Part shown: in pieces, positions 16,787 through 28,526 of the stretch
How the letters are laid out: every line of letters starts with the position of its first letter
How positions within the stretch are numbered: position 1 is the first letter of the stretch
NCBI RefSeq assembly: GCF_001936595.1
Contig: NZ_MLBG01000014.1
Coordinates: forward strand, 1 to 60,325
Length of the DNA: 60,325 bases
Reading direction: 5' to 3'
Source: Desulfovibrio sp. DV
GTDB taxonomy: Bacteria > Desulfobacterota > Desulfovibrionia > Desulfovibrionales > Desulfovibrionaceae
Translations under genes and position numbers: made by a program
Notes under the pieces: generated by a model
Seen by the model: the letters and a program-made list of their open reading frames with translations, nothing else
Database searches by the model: none
Told to the model about the DNA's origin: nothing

Positions 16787-18247
16787 TCAGCCGGTGAGCT
16801 TGGTCAGCCAAGTGGAAACATGCAGCGCCCGGAGGCTTTCCAGGAAAAGGACTCCGAGAATGAGCGCGAAATAGGCCGTCCCGGCAATAATGACGAGGCG
16901 GTCCTTGTGTCTGAGGGCTTGCTTTTCATGTTCGGACACAATGAGGGGTATGACGGCCAGCACATGGGTATCAAAATTCTTGATATCAAGGGGGGATCGT
17001 AGAGTCGGGCTGAAACGGTCGACAAGGATGACGACACCGATGCCAGTGGCAATGCCCAAAAAGATGCCCATGATGATGATGGCCACTCTGTTGGGACTGA
17101 CCGGAATTTCTGGGAGCAGGGCAGTGTCGATGACCCGGAAAGTGACGGACTTATCGGATAGTTCCATTTGCTTGGATATTTCCGATTGTCCATAGCGTGT
17201 CACCAACTGATCATAGATACGAGACTCTTCTTCTTTCTTGTTGATCAGTTCGGCCAAGGCCGATTTTACATGGGGCATTTCCTGAAACAATATTTTGTTT
17301 TCTTCAATAATTTTGACTTGTCGCTCTTCAAGTGTCTTGAGAGTGTTTATCTCGGCCTTCAACAATTGAATCTCGTCTTTTTCAGAGGTAAAATCTGAAC
17401 CGGATTCACCTTTGCTGCGAGATGCCTGTGCGGCTTGCAGGGCCTTTTGTACTTTGGGGTGCTTGTCAGTATAGATACTTCGCAGGTGCCTGAGTTCGGC
17501 CTCGCTCCGGGAGTCGCCTTTTTTGCCGGGCGCTTTGGGGGCGGTCAAAATGGTCAGTTTGGCCTCAAGGTCAGCCCGGCGGATGGAGAGTTCTTCGAGT
17601 TTGTGCTCGGCTGCGCGGATTTCACCGCGAAGATAGGTCTCGTCGCTGCTGAGGATCAGGCCTTTTTCGCTTTTGAACGCATTTATGGTGGCATCAGCGC
17701 TGTCCAGACGTTTTTTGAAGGTCTCGATCTGGTTGGCCAGGAAGCTGGCGGCCTCGATGGATTCCAGTCGCTTGGAGGAAGTGTTTTGTTCGATGTAAGT
17801 CCTGGCTAATGCATTGGCGAAGTCTCGAGCGAACTTTGGATCATGGTCCCGAAACGTCAGCACAAGCAAGCCCTGTTTTTCATTCAGGCTGATAGTGATG
17901 CGCTTTTGAATGCTCTTGATGTAGTTTTCCTGGTCGGCGTCCGAGGAAAAAGCCAAGTCTTTGTCCAGGGTCTTGACGACATCGAGCAACAGTGAACGGC
18001 TGGTCAGGCTGCCTGTCAAATTCTTGATCTTGCTTTGCATGCTCGAGGTGATCGCTATTCCTTTAACCAGGTCCGTGATGATATTCTGCTCGATAAATAT
18101 TGTAGTGCTTGCCTCGTACTTGGCCGGAATTAAATAGTTTACAACGGTAACAAGGCTCATTGTCAACAGCGCGACAACGGTAAACATCAGCTTTTGCGAG
18201 TTGATGAGTTTTTTGAAGTAATCGATTTGGGCAAGGATGTTGTTCAT
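16787..18247 (-). CDS. XrtA system polysaccharide chain-length determinant (Wzz-like)
   Basis: This inner-membrane co-polymerase of 486 residues sets glycan chain length and partners the tyrosine kinase. The first transmembrane segment is LMFTVVALLTMSLVTVVNYL near residues 20-40. A long periplasmic coiled-coil region follows, then the conserved Pro-rich turn LPEIPVSPNR and the second transmembrane helix. An extra hydrophobic helix near the C-terminus is typical of the PEP-CTERM version. The ATG at 18247 is preferred over one at 18253 because GGAG sits at good spacing. It follows the export gene by 13 bases. Confidence 0.88.
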   Translation of the reverse strand: MNNILAQIDYFKKLINSQKLMFTVVALLTMSLVTVVNYLIPAKYEASTTIFIEQNIITDLVKGIAITSSMQSKIKNLTGSLTSRSLLLDVVKTLDKDLAFSSDADQENYIKSIQKRITISLNEKQGLLVLTFRDHDPKFARDFANALARTYIEQNTSSKRLESIEAASFLANQIETFKKRLDSADATINAFKSEKGLILSSDETYLRGEIRAAEHKLEELSIRRADLEAKLTILTAPKAPGKKGDSRSEAELRHLRSIYTDKHPKVQKALQAAQASRSKGESGSDFTSEKDEIQLLKAEINTLKTLEERQVKIIEENKILFQEMPHVKSALAELINKKEEESRIYDQLVTRYGQSEISKQMELSDKSVTFRVIDTALLPEIPVSPNRVAIIIMGIFLGIATGIGVVILVDRFSPTLRSPLDIKNFDTHVLAVIPLIVSEHEKQALRHKDRLVIIAGTAYFALILGVLFLESLRALHVSTWLTKLTG

Positions 18248-18260
18248 GGACATTCTCCGG

Positions 18261-19061
18261 CTAGAAAAAGCCTTCGTCGACGATGACGAGATCACCGCCC
18301 CGCAAGACAATATTCTGGGACAAATCACCGTCGCGAACGAGTCGCTTGCCTGCGACTTTAATGACCTCGTCCTGATTGTTCGTTCTCCGCACAACTTTGG
18401 TGTTGTTTGGGCTGGCAAATTTATTGAATCCACCAGCTTCAAGCAGTGCTTCGAGTATGGTCATTCCATCCCTGTAAGGAACCATCTTTGGCGTGGTAAC
18501 AGCGCCAACGACGTACACACCCTTGGAGGATGATGAGGCCGGAATGACGATAGTGTCCCCCGTCTTGAGGGACACATCCTGCGAAGCATCGCCTGCATAG
18601 AGGGAGGTAAAATCCTTTTTTATATCCCGGCCGTCCCGAATTAGGGCGGCATTTGCCAGATCGGCGGCGGACATGTCCTCGATGCTCGTCAGCAGATGGA
18701 GCAAGGTTGTCTGCATGGACAGATCGAATGCGGTCGGTTTGACGCCTCCGCCGACAAGGAAGATTTTGGAGTTGGCGAACTGGGTCACCATTACGCTGAC
18801 GCTGGGATTGCGGATCAGTTCACGGAGTTTTTTCGAGAGTTCTTCCTGTAACTGCTCCGGGGTCAGTCCGCGTGCCATTACTTCGCCGAAATTGCGAAGC
18901 GTTATCTTGCCGTCCGGCCTGACCAGGGCTTCGGTGAGGTAGTCGGGTTCGCCAAGGACGCTGATGGTGAGCTTGTCCCCGACCGTGATGGCATAATCCT
19001 TGGCCAGGACGGCTGACGGCAGAGTCGCGAGCAGCGTCAGGATCAGGACCAACTTGCGCAT
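18261..19061 (-). CDS. Polysaccharide export protein, Wza-like, XrtA-associated
   Basis: This is a 266-residue secreted protein. The signal peptide is MRKLVLILTLLATLPSAVLA, cleaved before KDYAITVGDKL. A poly-export domain follows (about residues 25-100), then SLBB-like repeats (for example VYVVGAVTTPKMVPYRDGM). It is predicted to form the outer-membrane export channel for the exopolysaccharide. There is no lipobox Cys at the cleavage site, unlike Escherichia coli Wza. The start at 19061 has GGAG at proper spacing; an ATG six codons upstream is less likely. Confidence 0.87.
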   Translation of the reverse strand: MRKLVLILTLLATLPSAVLAKDYAITVGDKLTISVLGEPDYLTEALVRPDGKITLRNFGEVMARGLTPEQLQEELSKKLRELIRNPSVSVMVTQFANSKIFLVGGGVKPTAFDLSMQTTLLHLLTSIEDMSAADLANAALIRDGRDIKKDFTSLYAGDASQDVSLKTGDTIVIPASSSSKGVYVVGAVTTPKMVPYRDGMTILEALLEAGGFNKFASPNNTKVVRRTNNQDEVIKVAGKRLVRDGDLSQNIVLRGGDLVIVDEGFF

Positions 19062-19103
19062 GATGTACTCCAGTCTCAATGTTTGTTCCCTGGACAGGCT
19101 TGG

Positions 19104-20474
19104 TTAGCGTCCGCCGCGTTGCAACAAAACGACAAGAACCGTTTTCAAAATTATTTTAATGTCTAATGAAATCGACAAATTTTTTATATAGTAAAGGTCG
19201 AATCTCAGTTTCTCGATGGCATCTTCTACCGATGCTCCGTAAGGATACGAGACCTGAGCCCATCCGGTTACTCCGGGTTTCACAAAGTGTCTCTCAGAGT
19301 AGTACGGAATTATCTTCTTAAGGTTTTTGACAAACTCAGGGCGCTCTGGGCGAGGGCCGACGAGGCTCATTTCTCCACGGAGCACGTTGATCAGCTGCGG
19401 TAATTCGTCGATTCTGCTCTTGCGAAGAAATGTGCCGATCCTGGTTACCCTGCTATCCTTTGTGGATGCCCACACTGCACCGGTCTTTTTTTCTGCATCC
19501 TGTCGCATTGTCCTGAATTTGTACAACACAAAATTTCTGTCACCTTTTCCGACGCGGACTTGTCTGAACAAAACGGGACCAGGAGAGTCAAGGGCAATGG
19601 CCAGAACAATCAGTGGTACGAAAGGAAGGATGACAAGAATGCCCGTCAACGCGCAGGTGAAGTCCATGAAACGCTTGGCGGCCAGCAGCAGTTTGGACAG
19701 TTGGAAACCATGGCAGAAAATGAACCAACTGGGAGTAATGTTTTCGATAAGCAGTTTGCCGGTGATCCGTTCATACAGGGTGGGTGCGTCGAGTACCTCG
19801 ATGCCGCTCAGTTTGCAGTTGAGCATTTCCTGAAGCGGAAAGACCCCCCGTCGCTCGGCCAAGGATATGAGTACCTTGTTGGCCTTGAGGCTCAGGGCTG
19901 TCTGGCACAGGTCCATGGGGGTGGTGTTGGAACCGGTCTTTGCGTTGGTCGGGTAGTGTATTCTGCCGGCCACCCTGTAGGCGTGCTCGCCCGAAGCCAC
20001 CAGGCGTTCCATGTCGTCGGCTAGCGCGCCGTTGCCCACAATGAGAACGCGACGGATAAGGTTGGGGATGGCATCATCCCGGTTGCGCCGGGTTTCTATG
20101 GCGAGCATCAGCAAGGCAAAAACCCCGATTGTGACCAGCATTGTCGAGCGCTCTTGGTCCAGTGGCCTGATCTCCGCGATGGTGACGAACAGGATAAATG
20201 ACAGGGCAATTGAAATGAGCAGTTTTAAAATAATATTTCTCAGATGCATCTTGATTTGTGTTGAGGTGTATGTCAGGTGCATTAGTGTGTACGGTAGGCA
20301 AACGATCAAGATATATGTTGTCATGGTTTCGGAATAGAAATTTTGACTGAGTTCGGATTGTTTGTTTATTAAAAGGAATGCTGCGTGGAAAGACAGCAGA
20401 GCGATGACTGCATCGATGATTGATAACGACATGAGCGAATTCTTTCTCGGTAAGTGCAAAGTTTCTGTTGTCAT
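19104..20474 (-). CDS. Exopolysaccharide undecaprenyl-phosphate sugar phosphotransferase, PEP-CTERM type
   Basis: This is a 456-residue polyprenyl-phosphate hexose-1-phosphate transferase that starts repeat-unit assembly on the inner membrane. Four hydrophobic segments fill the first 130 residues. A CoA-binding-like/Rossmann stretch follows (RRVLIVGNGALADDMERLV). The C-terminal catalytic domain begins near residue 265 (KRFMDFTCALTGILVILPF) and contains FRQVRVGKGDRNFVLYKFRT, DELPQLINVLRGEMSLVGPR and KPGVTGWAQVSYPYGAS. The gene lies between prsT and the export gene, as in many exosortase A loci. Confidence 0.9.
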   Translation of the reverse strand: MTTETLHLPRKNSLMSLSIIDAVIALLSFHAAFLLINKQSELSQNFYSETMTTYILIVCLPYTLMHLTYTSTQIKMHLRNIILKLLISIALSFILFVTIAEIRPLDQERSTMLVTIGVFALLMLAIETRRNRDDAIPNLIRRVLIVGNGALADDMERLVASGEHAYRVAGRIHYPTNAKTGSNTTPMDLCQTALSLKANKVLISLAERRGVFPLQEMLNCKLSGIEVLDAPTLYERITGKLLIENITPSWFIFCHGFQLSKLLLAAKRFMDFTCALTGILVILPFVPLIVLAIALDSPGPVLFRQVRVGKGDRNFVLYKFRTMRQDAEKKTGAVWASTKDSRVTRIGTFLRKSRIDELPQLINVLRGEMSLVGPRPERPEFVKNLKKIIPYYSERHFVKPGVTGWAQVSYPYGASVEDAIEKLRFDLYYIKNLSISLDIKIILKTVLVVLLQRGGR

Positions 20475-20501
20475 TGTAGTTGGCCTCTTCGCTTTTAACG
20501 T

Positions 20502-23198
20502 CTATTGCTTGTCTGTCTTTGCCAGCTGCAAGTGCTTGGCGATGGCTTCATCGTCCGGGGATAATTGGAGTGCCCGCTTGAGTATGACCTGGGCATTGGC
20601 AACATGGTTGTTCTTCAATAAAGCGTATCCGAGCGTATCGAGGACGGCGGGTGCGTTGCGATCGAGGTTGTACGCAGCCCAGGCCAAGTCGAGTGCCTGG
20701 GGGGCCTGGCTAGGACGATCGGCATAGAGCAGGGCAAGATTGTTGAGGGCCGTCAGATTCTGACCCTGGTGACGCAGGGCGTTTTCGTAGTCAGCAATGG
20801 CCTTGTCATTTTCGCCGAGAGCCTGAAGAACAATGCCCCTGGAAACGTAGGCCAGAGCCTGGGGGGCTCCGGGCTTGAGAAGCGTGTCCAATTGTTCCAG
20901 CGCCTGTTGGTTTTTTCCCGCATTATGCAACTGCATGGCCAAAGCGATGCGCGCCTTGGCATTGGTCATATCGGCTTCGAGGCCGCGGCGTATGATTTCC
21001 TGAGCCGCGACCGCATCGCCCTTGGCTTCCAGCAGTCTGGCCATGGGCAGATAGTTTTCGGCGTTGTGGGGACCCTCTTCGATGCTCTTTTTGGCCAGTA
21101 TCTCGGCTTCAGGCCAGGCCCCGGCTTTGAGCGCAGCCGTGAAGCTTTCCGAAAAGGCGCGTTTCTTGTCGAGCCGCTCCAAGTGTTGCAGTTCGGCCTG
21201 GGCCCTGGCCTTGTCGTTTGCTTGCAGCAGCAGACGGAATGTGAGGACGGAGGCGGGGACGGAGTCCTTGTGGACGGCTTGACAGACGGCGATGGCCTCC
21301 AGAGCCTGGGACGTCTGTCCGTTTCTGGAGTAAAAATCGGCCAGCAGGAGCATGGGCTTGAGCTGCTTGGTGGCGGCGGCCACGCGTAACTGCTCCTCGG
21401 CCTCGGCGTTCTTGCCGTGGCATTCCAGGGCTGAGGCCAGATTCAAACGGGCCGGAACATCGTCGGGATGGCGTTCGAGGAGGGTCCGGTACCAGTAGGC
21501 GGCTTTTTCCGGCCGACCTTCCTTGAAGTCGAGGGTGGCCAGATTGTAGTAGGTCATGCCCATATTCGGGGCCATCTCTCGCGCTTTTTGCAGCAATGCC
21601 TCGGTTTCGGCGAAACGTCCCTGCTGAAAGCGGAGCTTGGCCTGGGCGTTGTAGGCCAGAGCTTTCTGTTCGGGATTGGAATTGTCGAGGTCAAGGGATG
21701 CCTCTGCCTCGTCGAACCGGCCCTGCTGTTTGAGGAAGGTCGCCAGCATGACCCGCGCTTCCAGGGCGGTCTGGTCCAGGGCCACGGCTTGACGCAAGGT
21801 GGTTTCGGCCTCGGCGGTGCGGCCCTGCCTGGCCAGAATAATGCCTTTGCGCACCAGCGTGTCCTGGGTCGCTCCTTGTTTTTGTTCGAGAGCCGTAAAG
21901 ACAGACAGGCTTTTGTCCAATGCGCCCTGGGACAGCATGGTGTCGCCGATGAGGCGCTGGGCCTGGGTGTCCTCGGGGTGGTGCTGGAGGAGTTTTTCGA
22001 GTTCGGCGATGGCTTCGTCCATACGGTTGAGGCGCAGATTGATGGTGGCCAACAGCCAACGGGCCTTGGCGTCGTCGGGACGCTGGTCCAGGACCAGACA
22101 GAGTTCGCTGATGGCCATTTCCGGGTTGCCATTGCCGAGATAGGCTTCCGCCATCAGGACGTTCGAGGCGGGATCCGGAGACTGCTTCAGGGCCATCTGA
22201 AAGCTGTTGATGGCCTGGGCGTATTCTCCCCGCCGCAGTTCCAGCAAACCGCGCAGGCGATACCCTTCAGGCCGTTTGGGGGCGGTGGCGATCAGTTTGG
22301 TGGCTGCCTCTTCGGCCGGTGCCGTCTCGTTGGCAGACAGCAGGCGGATGAGGGCATGCTGCGAGCGGGCCAGGATGTCCCTTGGGTGTTTGGCCATGAT
22401 GGCTGCGTAGGTCGCGGCCGCGGCTTCCGGATTATCCCGGGCGATCTCAAGCCTGGCCAGAAGGAGCATGCCGGCGTGGTGGGCGGGATGGTGCTCAAAG
22501 AGTTGGTCGAGTTGTCGGCTGGCCTGTTCGAAGTCGTTTTCCCGCATGAGGATCTCGACAAGGGCGCATCTGGCGTCGGCCAAGCCCGGATTAAGCGCCA
22601 GGGAGCGTTCAAAAGCCTCGACGGCTTTTGCGGGCGCGTCTGCCTGGAGCTCGGTGAAACCGAGCCCTTCCCAGGCCGAGGCGCTGTCGGGGAAGGCGGC
22701 CAACTGGGCCTGGAACGCTTTTCGGGCCTCTGCCGGGGCCTGTTTGGCCAGTTTGGCCCGACCCAGGTAGACTTGCAGGTCGGCTGGAGCGCCGGAGCCG
22801 TTGGCGAGCTTTCGCAACTCGGTTTCCGCCTGCTCGGGTTTGCCGATATCCAGATAGGCCTTGGCCAGGGCGAAGCGGGTGCCGGGGTCGTCGGGAAACC
22901 GTTCCAGACAGGTTTTGTAGATAACGACCGCGCCTCTGGGATTGCCGTCCTGAAGGTGCTTGCCCGCCTCTGCCAGCAGCGCTTCGCGCGACTCCTGGCG
23001 GCAGGCAGCCAGGAGCAAGGCCAGGATGAGGGCCAGATTGCGCAAGAGGCGGCTCCCTGGCCGCGGCGGCGTCGTGGGAGCGGCTTGGGCGGCCTGACCG
23101 ATGGCCGGGGTGGCGGCCGGAACCTCCCGGTTCCCGATTGGCCGTGTTGCCGGCTGCCGGATTTTTCCGCCACCAGGGAGCGCCGTTGCGTAGGTCAT
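20502..23198 (-). CDS. prsT: PrsT: TPR-repeat lipoprotein of the XrtA/PEP-CTERM system
   Basis: The protein has about 898 residues with roughly twenty tetratricopeptide repeats (units such as GDTMLSQGALDKSLSVFTAL) throughout. A lipobox LALILALLLAAC lies near residue 60, so it is probably a lipoprotein anchored in the envelope. PrsT proteins co-occur with exosortase A, PrsK and PrsR; the exact role is unclear. Two starts are possible. ATG 23198, with GAGG upstream, gives a long N-terminal extension before the lipobox. TTG 23045 has AGGGAG at ideal spacing and places the lipobox at a normal distance. Confidence 0.85.
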   Translation of the reverse strand: MTYATALPGGGKIRQPATRPIGNREVPAATPAIGQAAQAAPTTPPRPGSRLLRNLALILALLLAACRQESREALLAEAGKHLQDGNPRGAVVIYKTCLERFPDDPGTRFALAKAYLDIGKPEQAETELRKLANGSGAPADLQVYLGRAKLAKQAPAEARKAFQAQLAAFPDSASAWEGLGFTELQADAPAKAVEAFERSLALNPGLADARCALVEILMRENDFEQASRQLDQLFEHHPAHHAGMLLLARLEIARDNPEAAAATYAAIMAKHPRDILARSQHALIRLLSANETAPAEEAATKLIATAPKRPEGYRLRGLLELRRGEYAQAINSFQMALKQSPDPASNVLMAEAYLGNGNPEMAISELCLVLDQRPDDAKARWLLATINLRLNRMDEAIAELEKLLQHHPEDTQAQRLIGDTMLSQGALDKSLSVFTALEQKQGATQDTLVRKGIILARQGRTAEAETTLRQAVALDQTALEARVMLATFLKQQGRFDEAEASLDLDNSNPEQKALAYNAQAKLRFQQGRFAETEALLQKAREMAPNMGMTYYNLATLDFKEGRPEKAAYWYRTLLERHPDDVPARLNLASALECHGKNAEAEEQLRVAAATKQLKPMLLLADFYSRNGQTSQALEAIAVCQAVHKDSVPASVLTFRLLLQANDKARAQAELQHLERLDKKRAFSESFTAALKAGAWPEAEILAKKSIEEGPHNAENYLPMARLLEAKGDAVAAQEIIRRGLEADMTNAKARIALAMQLHNAGKNQQALEQLDTLLKPGAPQALAYVSRGIVLQALGENDKAIADYENALRHQGQNLTALNNLALLYADRPSQAPQALDLAWAAYNLDRNAPAVLDTLGYALLKNNHVANAQVILKRALQLSPDDEAIAKHLQLAKTDKQ

Positions 23199-23229
23199 GG
23201 AAAGGGTACCTCGGCGAAAGCGGTTGAGG

Positions 23230-24598
<1,369 letters not shown>

Positions 24599-24612
<14 letters not shown>

Positions 24613-26635
24613 GGCTGTGGTGCAAACCGCCCTCGGGCAGCAGTACGGTAAAGGTTGATCCCCGGCCGGGGCTGCTTACGACCTCGATACGGCCATTGTG
24701 GGCCTCGACGATATGTCTGCTCTGGTACAGGCCGATGCCCAGACCGTTTTTCTTGGTGGTGGCAAAGGGGACGAAAAGGGATGATTGCAGGAAGTCCTCG
24801 GTCATGCCCAGGCCGCTGTCCCGCACTTTGACGTAGGGGTGCGGGCTGTTCCCGACCTCCACGGCCACGGCCTCGCCGCCGTTACAGGCCTCATGGGCGT
24901 TGCGCAGCAAGTTGACCAGGACCTTGCTCATTTCCTTACGATCGATCAGGGCCGATGCCGGCCCACCCGTGACGACGATCTGGGCTCCGGGCACGGCCTT
25001 GGCGGATTCCTGGACAAGTTCCAACAGGTTGACGTCCTCGCAGTGGAGGGATCCCTTGCTGGGCAGTTTCTTGAGCTGGGTTATGAGCTGCTTCATGCGG
25101 GCGACGGTATTGTCCAGGGATTTGACCATGTCCCGCTGGAATTCCGGTTCGCCGATGAAATATTTGGCATTTTCGACCATAAGCGAAAGGGTGTAGACGA
25201 GGTTTTTGAGGTCATGGAGCATGAAGGCCGAAATCTTGCCGATGATCTCCATTTCCTTGGCCAGCGCCAGTTCTTCGGCGAGATTGAGATTGTGCATGGC
25301 CAGGAAGGATTGGCGCGCCATGGCCTCCATGAGTTCGAAATCTTCCTCTTCGTAGCCTTCGTCCGTGTTGAAGGGACGCCCGAGAAGGATGAATCCGGCC
25401 AGAGTGTCGTTGCTCTGGAGCGGAATGGAGAAGCTGACCGGAAGCGGAAGCGATTGGCCGCGCAAATCCTTTACGGAAATCCGCGAATCCGTATCCGGGC
25501 AGAGAGGATCGCCCGGATGCACTGGTGTGGTTGGCACATCGATCTCCAGTCGGGCAACGGGATCGAAGAACTCGTTTGGGGGTCGGCGAAGATACAGCGC
25601 GGCGATGGAAAATCCGAATGTTTCGCAAAAACCCAACAACACAGCCTGATACAGAGCCGAAGATTTGTTGGCCGTGGCCAGTCGATGGGTGTGGCTCAAC
25701 CATTGCTGGCGATAGTCATACTTGTCCTTATAGAAGTATTTGCGAAGGGTGACAGCTGCCTTGCGTCTGGCTGTCTCGGACAAGAGCAAGGCAGTCAGGA
25801 GGACTCCCCCGACCAGGGCCAAGATGACGTCGAGCTGGGAGAAGGCATGGGACTGGCGCAGCGCGACGTTTTGTCCCAGCACACCGATGGCCACGAAATA
25901 GATTCCGGAGAGCAACACGACCAGTGAGTTATAGGCCAAGCGTTGGGAAAAGACGACTTTGACCTGGCCAGGCCGGGTGATGAGGGAGAATCCCATGAGG
26001 GCCGTGCCGAGAAGCAGGCCGATTTCCCGGGTGGGCCTCAGGGAGAGGTCCAGGGTCAGATACAGGATGGCGGGAGTGGCCGAGAAAACCTGGGAGGTGG
26101 CCACGGCCATGCAGCCGAGCACGATGAACTTGATGCGCCATCGGTTGGCGTGGGTGGCCCGTACGAGGGTGGCTTCCAGGTTGTACAGGGCCAGGATCAG
26201 GGCGGCGATCATGCCGACTTGCAGGGAAAAGCCGGTCAGGGTGAGCGGGACGAGCCATGGCGTGCCGGGCTGGGGTTGGCGCAGCAAAGACGCAGCCGGC
26301 AGGGCCGCGGCAGTGAGAGGGAGCGCCAGCAGCAGGGCCAGGATGCCGACATGGGTCCAGGGCAGCCGGGCCGTGTCATAGGTCCGGGCGAAAACCAGGC
26401 TGAAGCCGACCAGGGCCAGACAAGCCGTGCCGGACAGCGTCAGGCTCAGTCGCGCCAGGGACTGGGCTTGCTCCGGCGCTCCGAGGATGGCCCAGTCCAG
26501 GGTCAGCGCCCCGGCAAAGGCGCACAGCGTGAGGACCAGGCTTATTTCGGCCAGCACGCTGCGCCTGGACAGCAGCAGCATGAGGCACAGGATTCCGGTC
26601 GCGACGAGGGTGATGACGAGAAGGGCTGTTTGCAT
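24599..26635 (-). CDS. prsK: PrsK: PEP-CTERM system membrane histidine kinase
   Basis: This 678-residue sensor kinase has about eight to ten N-terminal transmembrane helices (residues 1-300) and a GAF-like region (about 310-470). The dimerisation/phospho-acceptor His lies in SAFMLHDLKNLVYTLSLM. The ATPase domain contains LVNLLRNAHEA (N box), VRDSGLGM (G1) and GLGIGLYQSR (G2). The start at 26635 lies directly at the end of epsI, with overlapping stop and start bases; in-frame sequence further upstream is antisense-like and rejected. It pairs with PrsR. Confidence 0.92.
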
Positions 26636-26637
26636 GA

Positions 26638-27279
26638 TCAGGCCCCTTTCGGTCGAAGGAATTCCGCAATGGCGTCGGAACCCGCGTTCAGGAAATCGGT
26701 GGCTGCGGCCACGGCGGCAGCCGGATTGTTCCGGGCAGGCAGGCTGATGCGGACAAAGGCAGCGCTGCGTTGCCCATGTCGCAGGGCATTGGCCACCTCC
26801 GCCACCTTGAGGCCTATTTCGCTGGACAGAATGCTGTCGCGCACCACGAACCAGTACAGAAAGAGCAGTTCCTCTTCGGCTTTGCCATAAAGGGCTTGGG
26901 CCACCTGTTCCTCTTTGCCGGCCAGTTTGACGGACCTTTGGCTGGTGGAGAGTTCGATCCATCCGCTGCCGGGCAGGCAATTTTTGGGGGAATGCACGGG
27001 GCCAGAGGCCTGGGCTGCGTCGTGGTAGCCTATATAGATGTCGATCCGCTCGCCGTTGGGGCCTTCGTAGCGGCGTGCCAGGTAGTCGGTGGGACGCAGG
27101 AAGGCAACGGTTTCGGGAGTGAAGTGTTCCTGGGCGATCATGCGCCAGTGCCCCAGTGTCGTCGGGAACTGGGAAAGCGGACGGGCCAAGGGAGCGGGGG
27201 TGTCGCGCCGCAGGCCGACGCAGGCGGCCGCCGACAGAAAAACCATGGCCAGGATCACGAAGCGTGACCAGGGGATCAT
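26638..27279 (-). CDS. epsI: EpsI-family protein, exosortase-associated
   Basis: This 213-residue protein has an N-terminal hydrophobic anchor or signal (FVILAMVFLSAAACVGL) and a conserved periplasmic domain with the family motifs YIGYHDAAQ, HSPKNCLPGSGW and YWFVVRDSILSS. EpsI is found fused to or next to exosortase A and is needed for exopolysaccharide production in some organisms; its biochemical role is unknown. It overlaps the exosortase gene end by 4 bases. Confidence 0.92.
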   Translation of the reverse strand: MIPWSRFVILAMVFLSAAACVGLRRDTPAPLARPLSQFPTTLGHWRMIAQEHFTPETVAFLRPTDYLARRYEGPNGERIDIYIGYHDAAQASGPVHSPKNCLPGSGWIELSTSQRSVKLAGKEEQVAQALYGKAEEELLFLYWFVVRDSILSSEIGLKVAEVANALRHGQRSAAFVRISLPARNNPAAAVAAATDFLNAGSDAIAEFLRPKGA

Positions 27280-28148
27280 GGGTAATGTTTCCTTATAAGA
27301 TGATGCAGGCCGGCCAGCATGGCCACGGCCACGGCAAAGACCACAAGCCCGGCCGATTCGTGGAAAAACCCCTGGGCCGCCGCCGGGCCGTAGCTGTGCG
27401 CCAGCAGTCCGGTCGTCACCACGCGCACGATGTTGGCACTGATGGCGATGGGGAGGGCGGCAACGATCAAGATGGATCTGCCGACCGGAGATTTCATGAA
27501 CATCAGTGAATAGGCCGTCGCCAGGGCAAGCAGGGATTCCAGCGAACGCAGGCCGCTGCAGGCTTCCACAACTTCAAGCGACAGGTTGGGCAAAAGGATA
27601 ATGTTGCCTTCACGCAGTACAGGAACCTGCAAGATGCGCAGTATGGAGACCGAGACACTGCTGACCAGAAGTTTCAAGGGCATGGTGACGGCATTGATTA
27701 CGATAGCCGGCAGCGGAATCATGAAGATAAGGTAGCAAAGTGGTGCAAGGAGCTTGCGCAATGCGTCGAGGCCAAGCCAGAACAGGATGCAGCCGGCCAG
27801 GGCAATGAGCAGGGAAACGCGCACGATATAGCGTTCTGAAGCCACGCCGCCGAGGAGCAGCATGATCATCGCCACAAGGGCCACCGCCAGTCCGACATTG
27901 GCCGGGGCGACCTGTGTCTCGGCTAGGCGCGCCTTTTGCATCCACATGAGATAGCAGGCCACCAGCGGCACGAAAAAACCGTGGGAGGCGTTGTCGTCGG
28001 TAAACCAGTCCATGACCATGGAACGGACTGGTGCCGCATAGGCAAAGCCCAGAGCCGCCGCCACGAGCAGGAACCCCGGCCATTGCTTTTTGAGCGCGTC
28101 GCCCAATGACAATGGAAGGGTTTGGCTATTGGCGGCCGGCTGCGGCAT
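27276..28148 (-). CDS. xrtA: Exosortase A (PEP-CTERM protein-processing transpeptidase-like membrane enzyme)
   Basis: This 290-residue inner-membrane protein has about eight membrane helices. The proposed catalytic residues are present: Cys in EVVEACSGLRSL, Arg in ANIVRVVTTGLLAH and His in GFFHESAGLVVF. It cleaves PEP-CTERM proteins at the membrane and probably attaches them to another molecule. It is the first gene of the long minus-strand operon and is divergent from the PEP-CTERM substrate gene across about 400 bases. Confidence 0.93.
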   Translation of the reverse strand: MPQPAANSQTLPLSLGDALKKQWPGFLLVAAALGFAYAAPVRSMVMDWFTDDNASHGFFVPLVACYLMWMQKARLAETQVAPANVGLAVALVAMIMLLLGGVASERYIVRVSLLIALAGCILFWLGLDALRKLLAPLCYLIFMIPLPAIVINAVTMPLKLLVSSVSVSILRILQVPVLREGNIILLPNLSLEVVEACSGLRSLESLLALATAYSLMFMKSPVGRSILIVAALPIAISANIVRVVTTGLLAHSYGPAAAQGFFHESAGLVVFAVAVAMLAGLHHLIRKHYP

Positions 28149-28242
28149 GACTCGTTGTCATCCTCGTTTTTATGCGATTGCAATGCATGGTATGCGTACG
28201 CAAGCCAGTTCAGACATTTTGCGACGGCCATGACGCTTTCTC

Positions 28243-28257
28243 TGGCACAGTGTTTGT
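28243..28257 (+). promoter_or_regulatory. Sigma54-like promoter for the PEP-CTERM gene
   Basis: The sequence TGGCAC-AGTGT-TTGT matches the -24/-12 consensus (TGGCAC-N5-TTGC) with one mismatch in the -12 element and correct spacing. The start of transcription would be near 28269, leaving a leader of about 280 bases. The sigma54 activator PrsR is encoded in the adjacent operon, which supports the call. Confidence 0.5.
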
Positions 28258-28512
28258 GTCGCCTTTCTTTACATTAGACCCACCGAACAGGAATGGGGGG
28301 ATCCCACAAACCGAGTAGGGATTTTCCCTAGTCTGATATTTTCTTTTGTGTTTCGGACAGTTGTTGGTCTCTTCTCGACATTTTTATCATGTTTAAATTG
28401 TTTGGCCCGATTTATGCTTTTAACGCATTGTGTTCCAGGCGTCAGATGCTGTGACTGAAAGGCTGGAAACGCTTGGCAGTGTGGCTCATAAACTGGAATA
28501 AAATCTGGATCA

Positions 28513-28526
28513 ATTCTGTACAGAAT
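28513..28526. promoter_or_regulatory. Perfect 14-bp palindrome near the PEP-CTERM start codon
   Basis: The sequence ATTCTGTACAGAAT is identical on both strands and ends 23 bases before the ATG at 28550, just upstream of the ribosome-binding site GGGAGGAAGG. It could be an operator or an RNA stem that regulates translation. Confidence 0.4.
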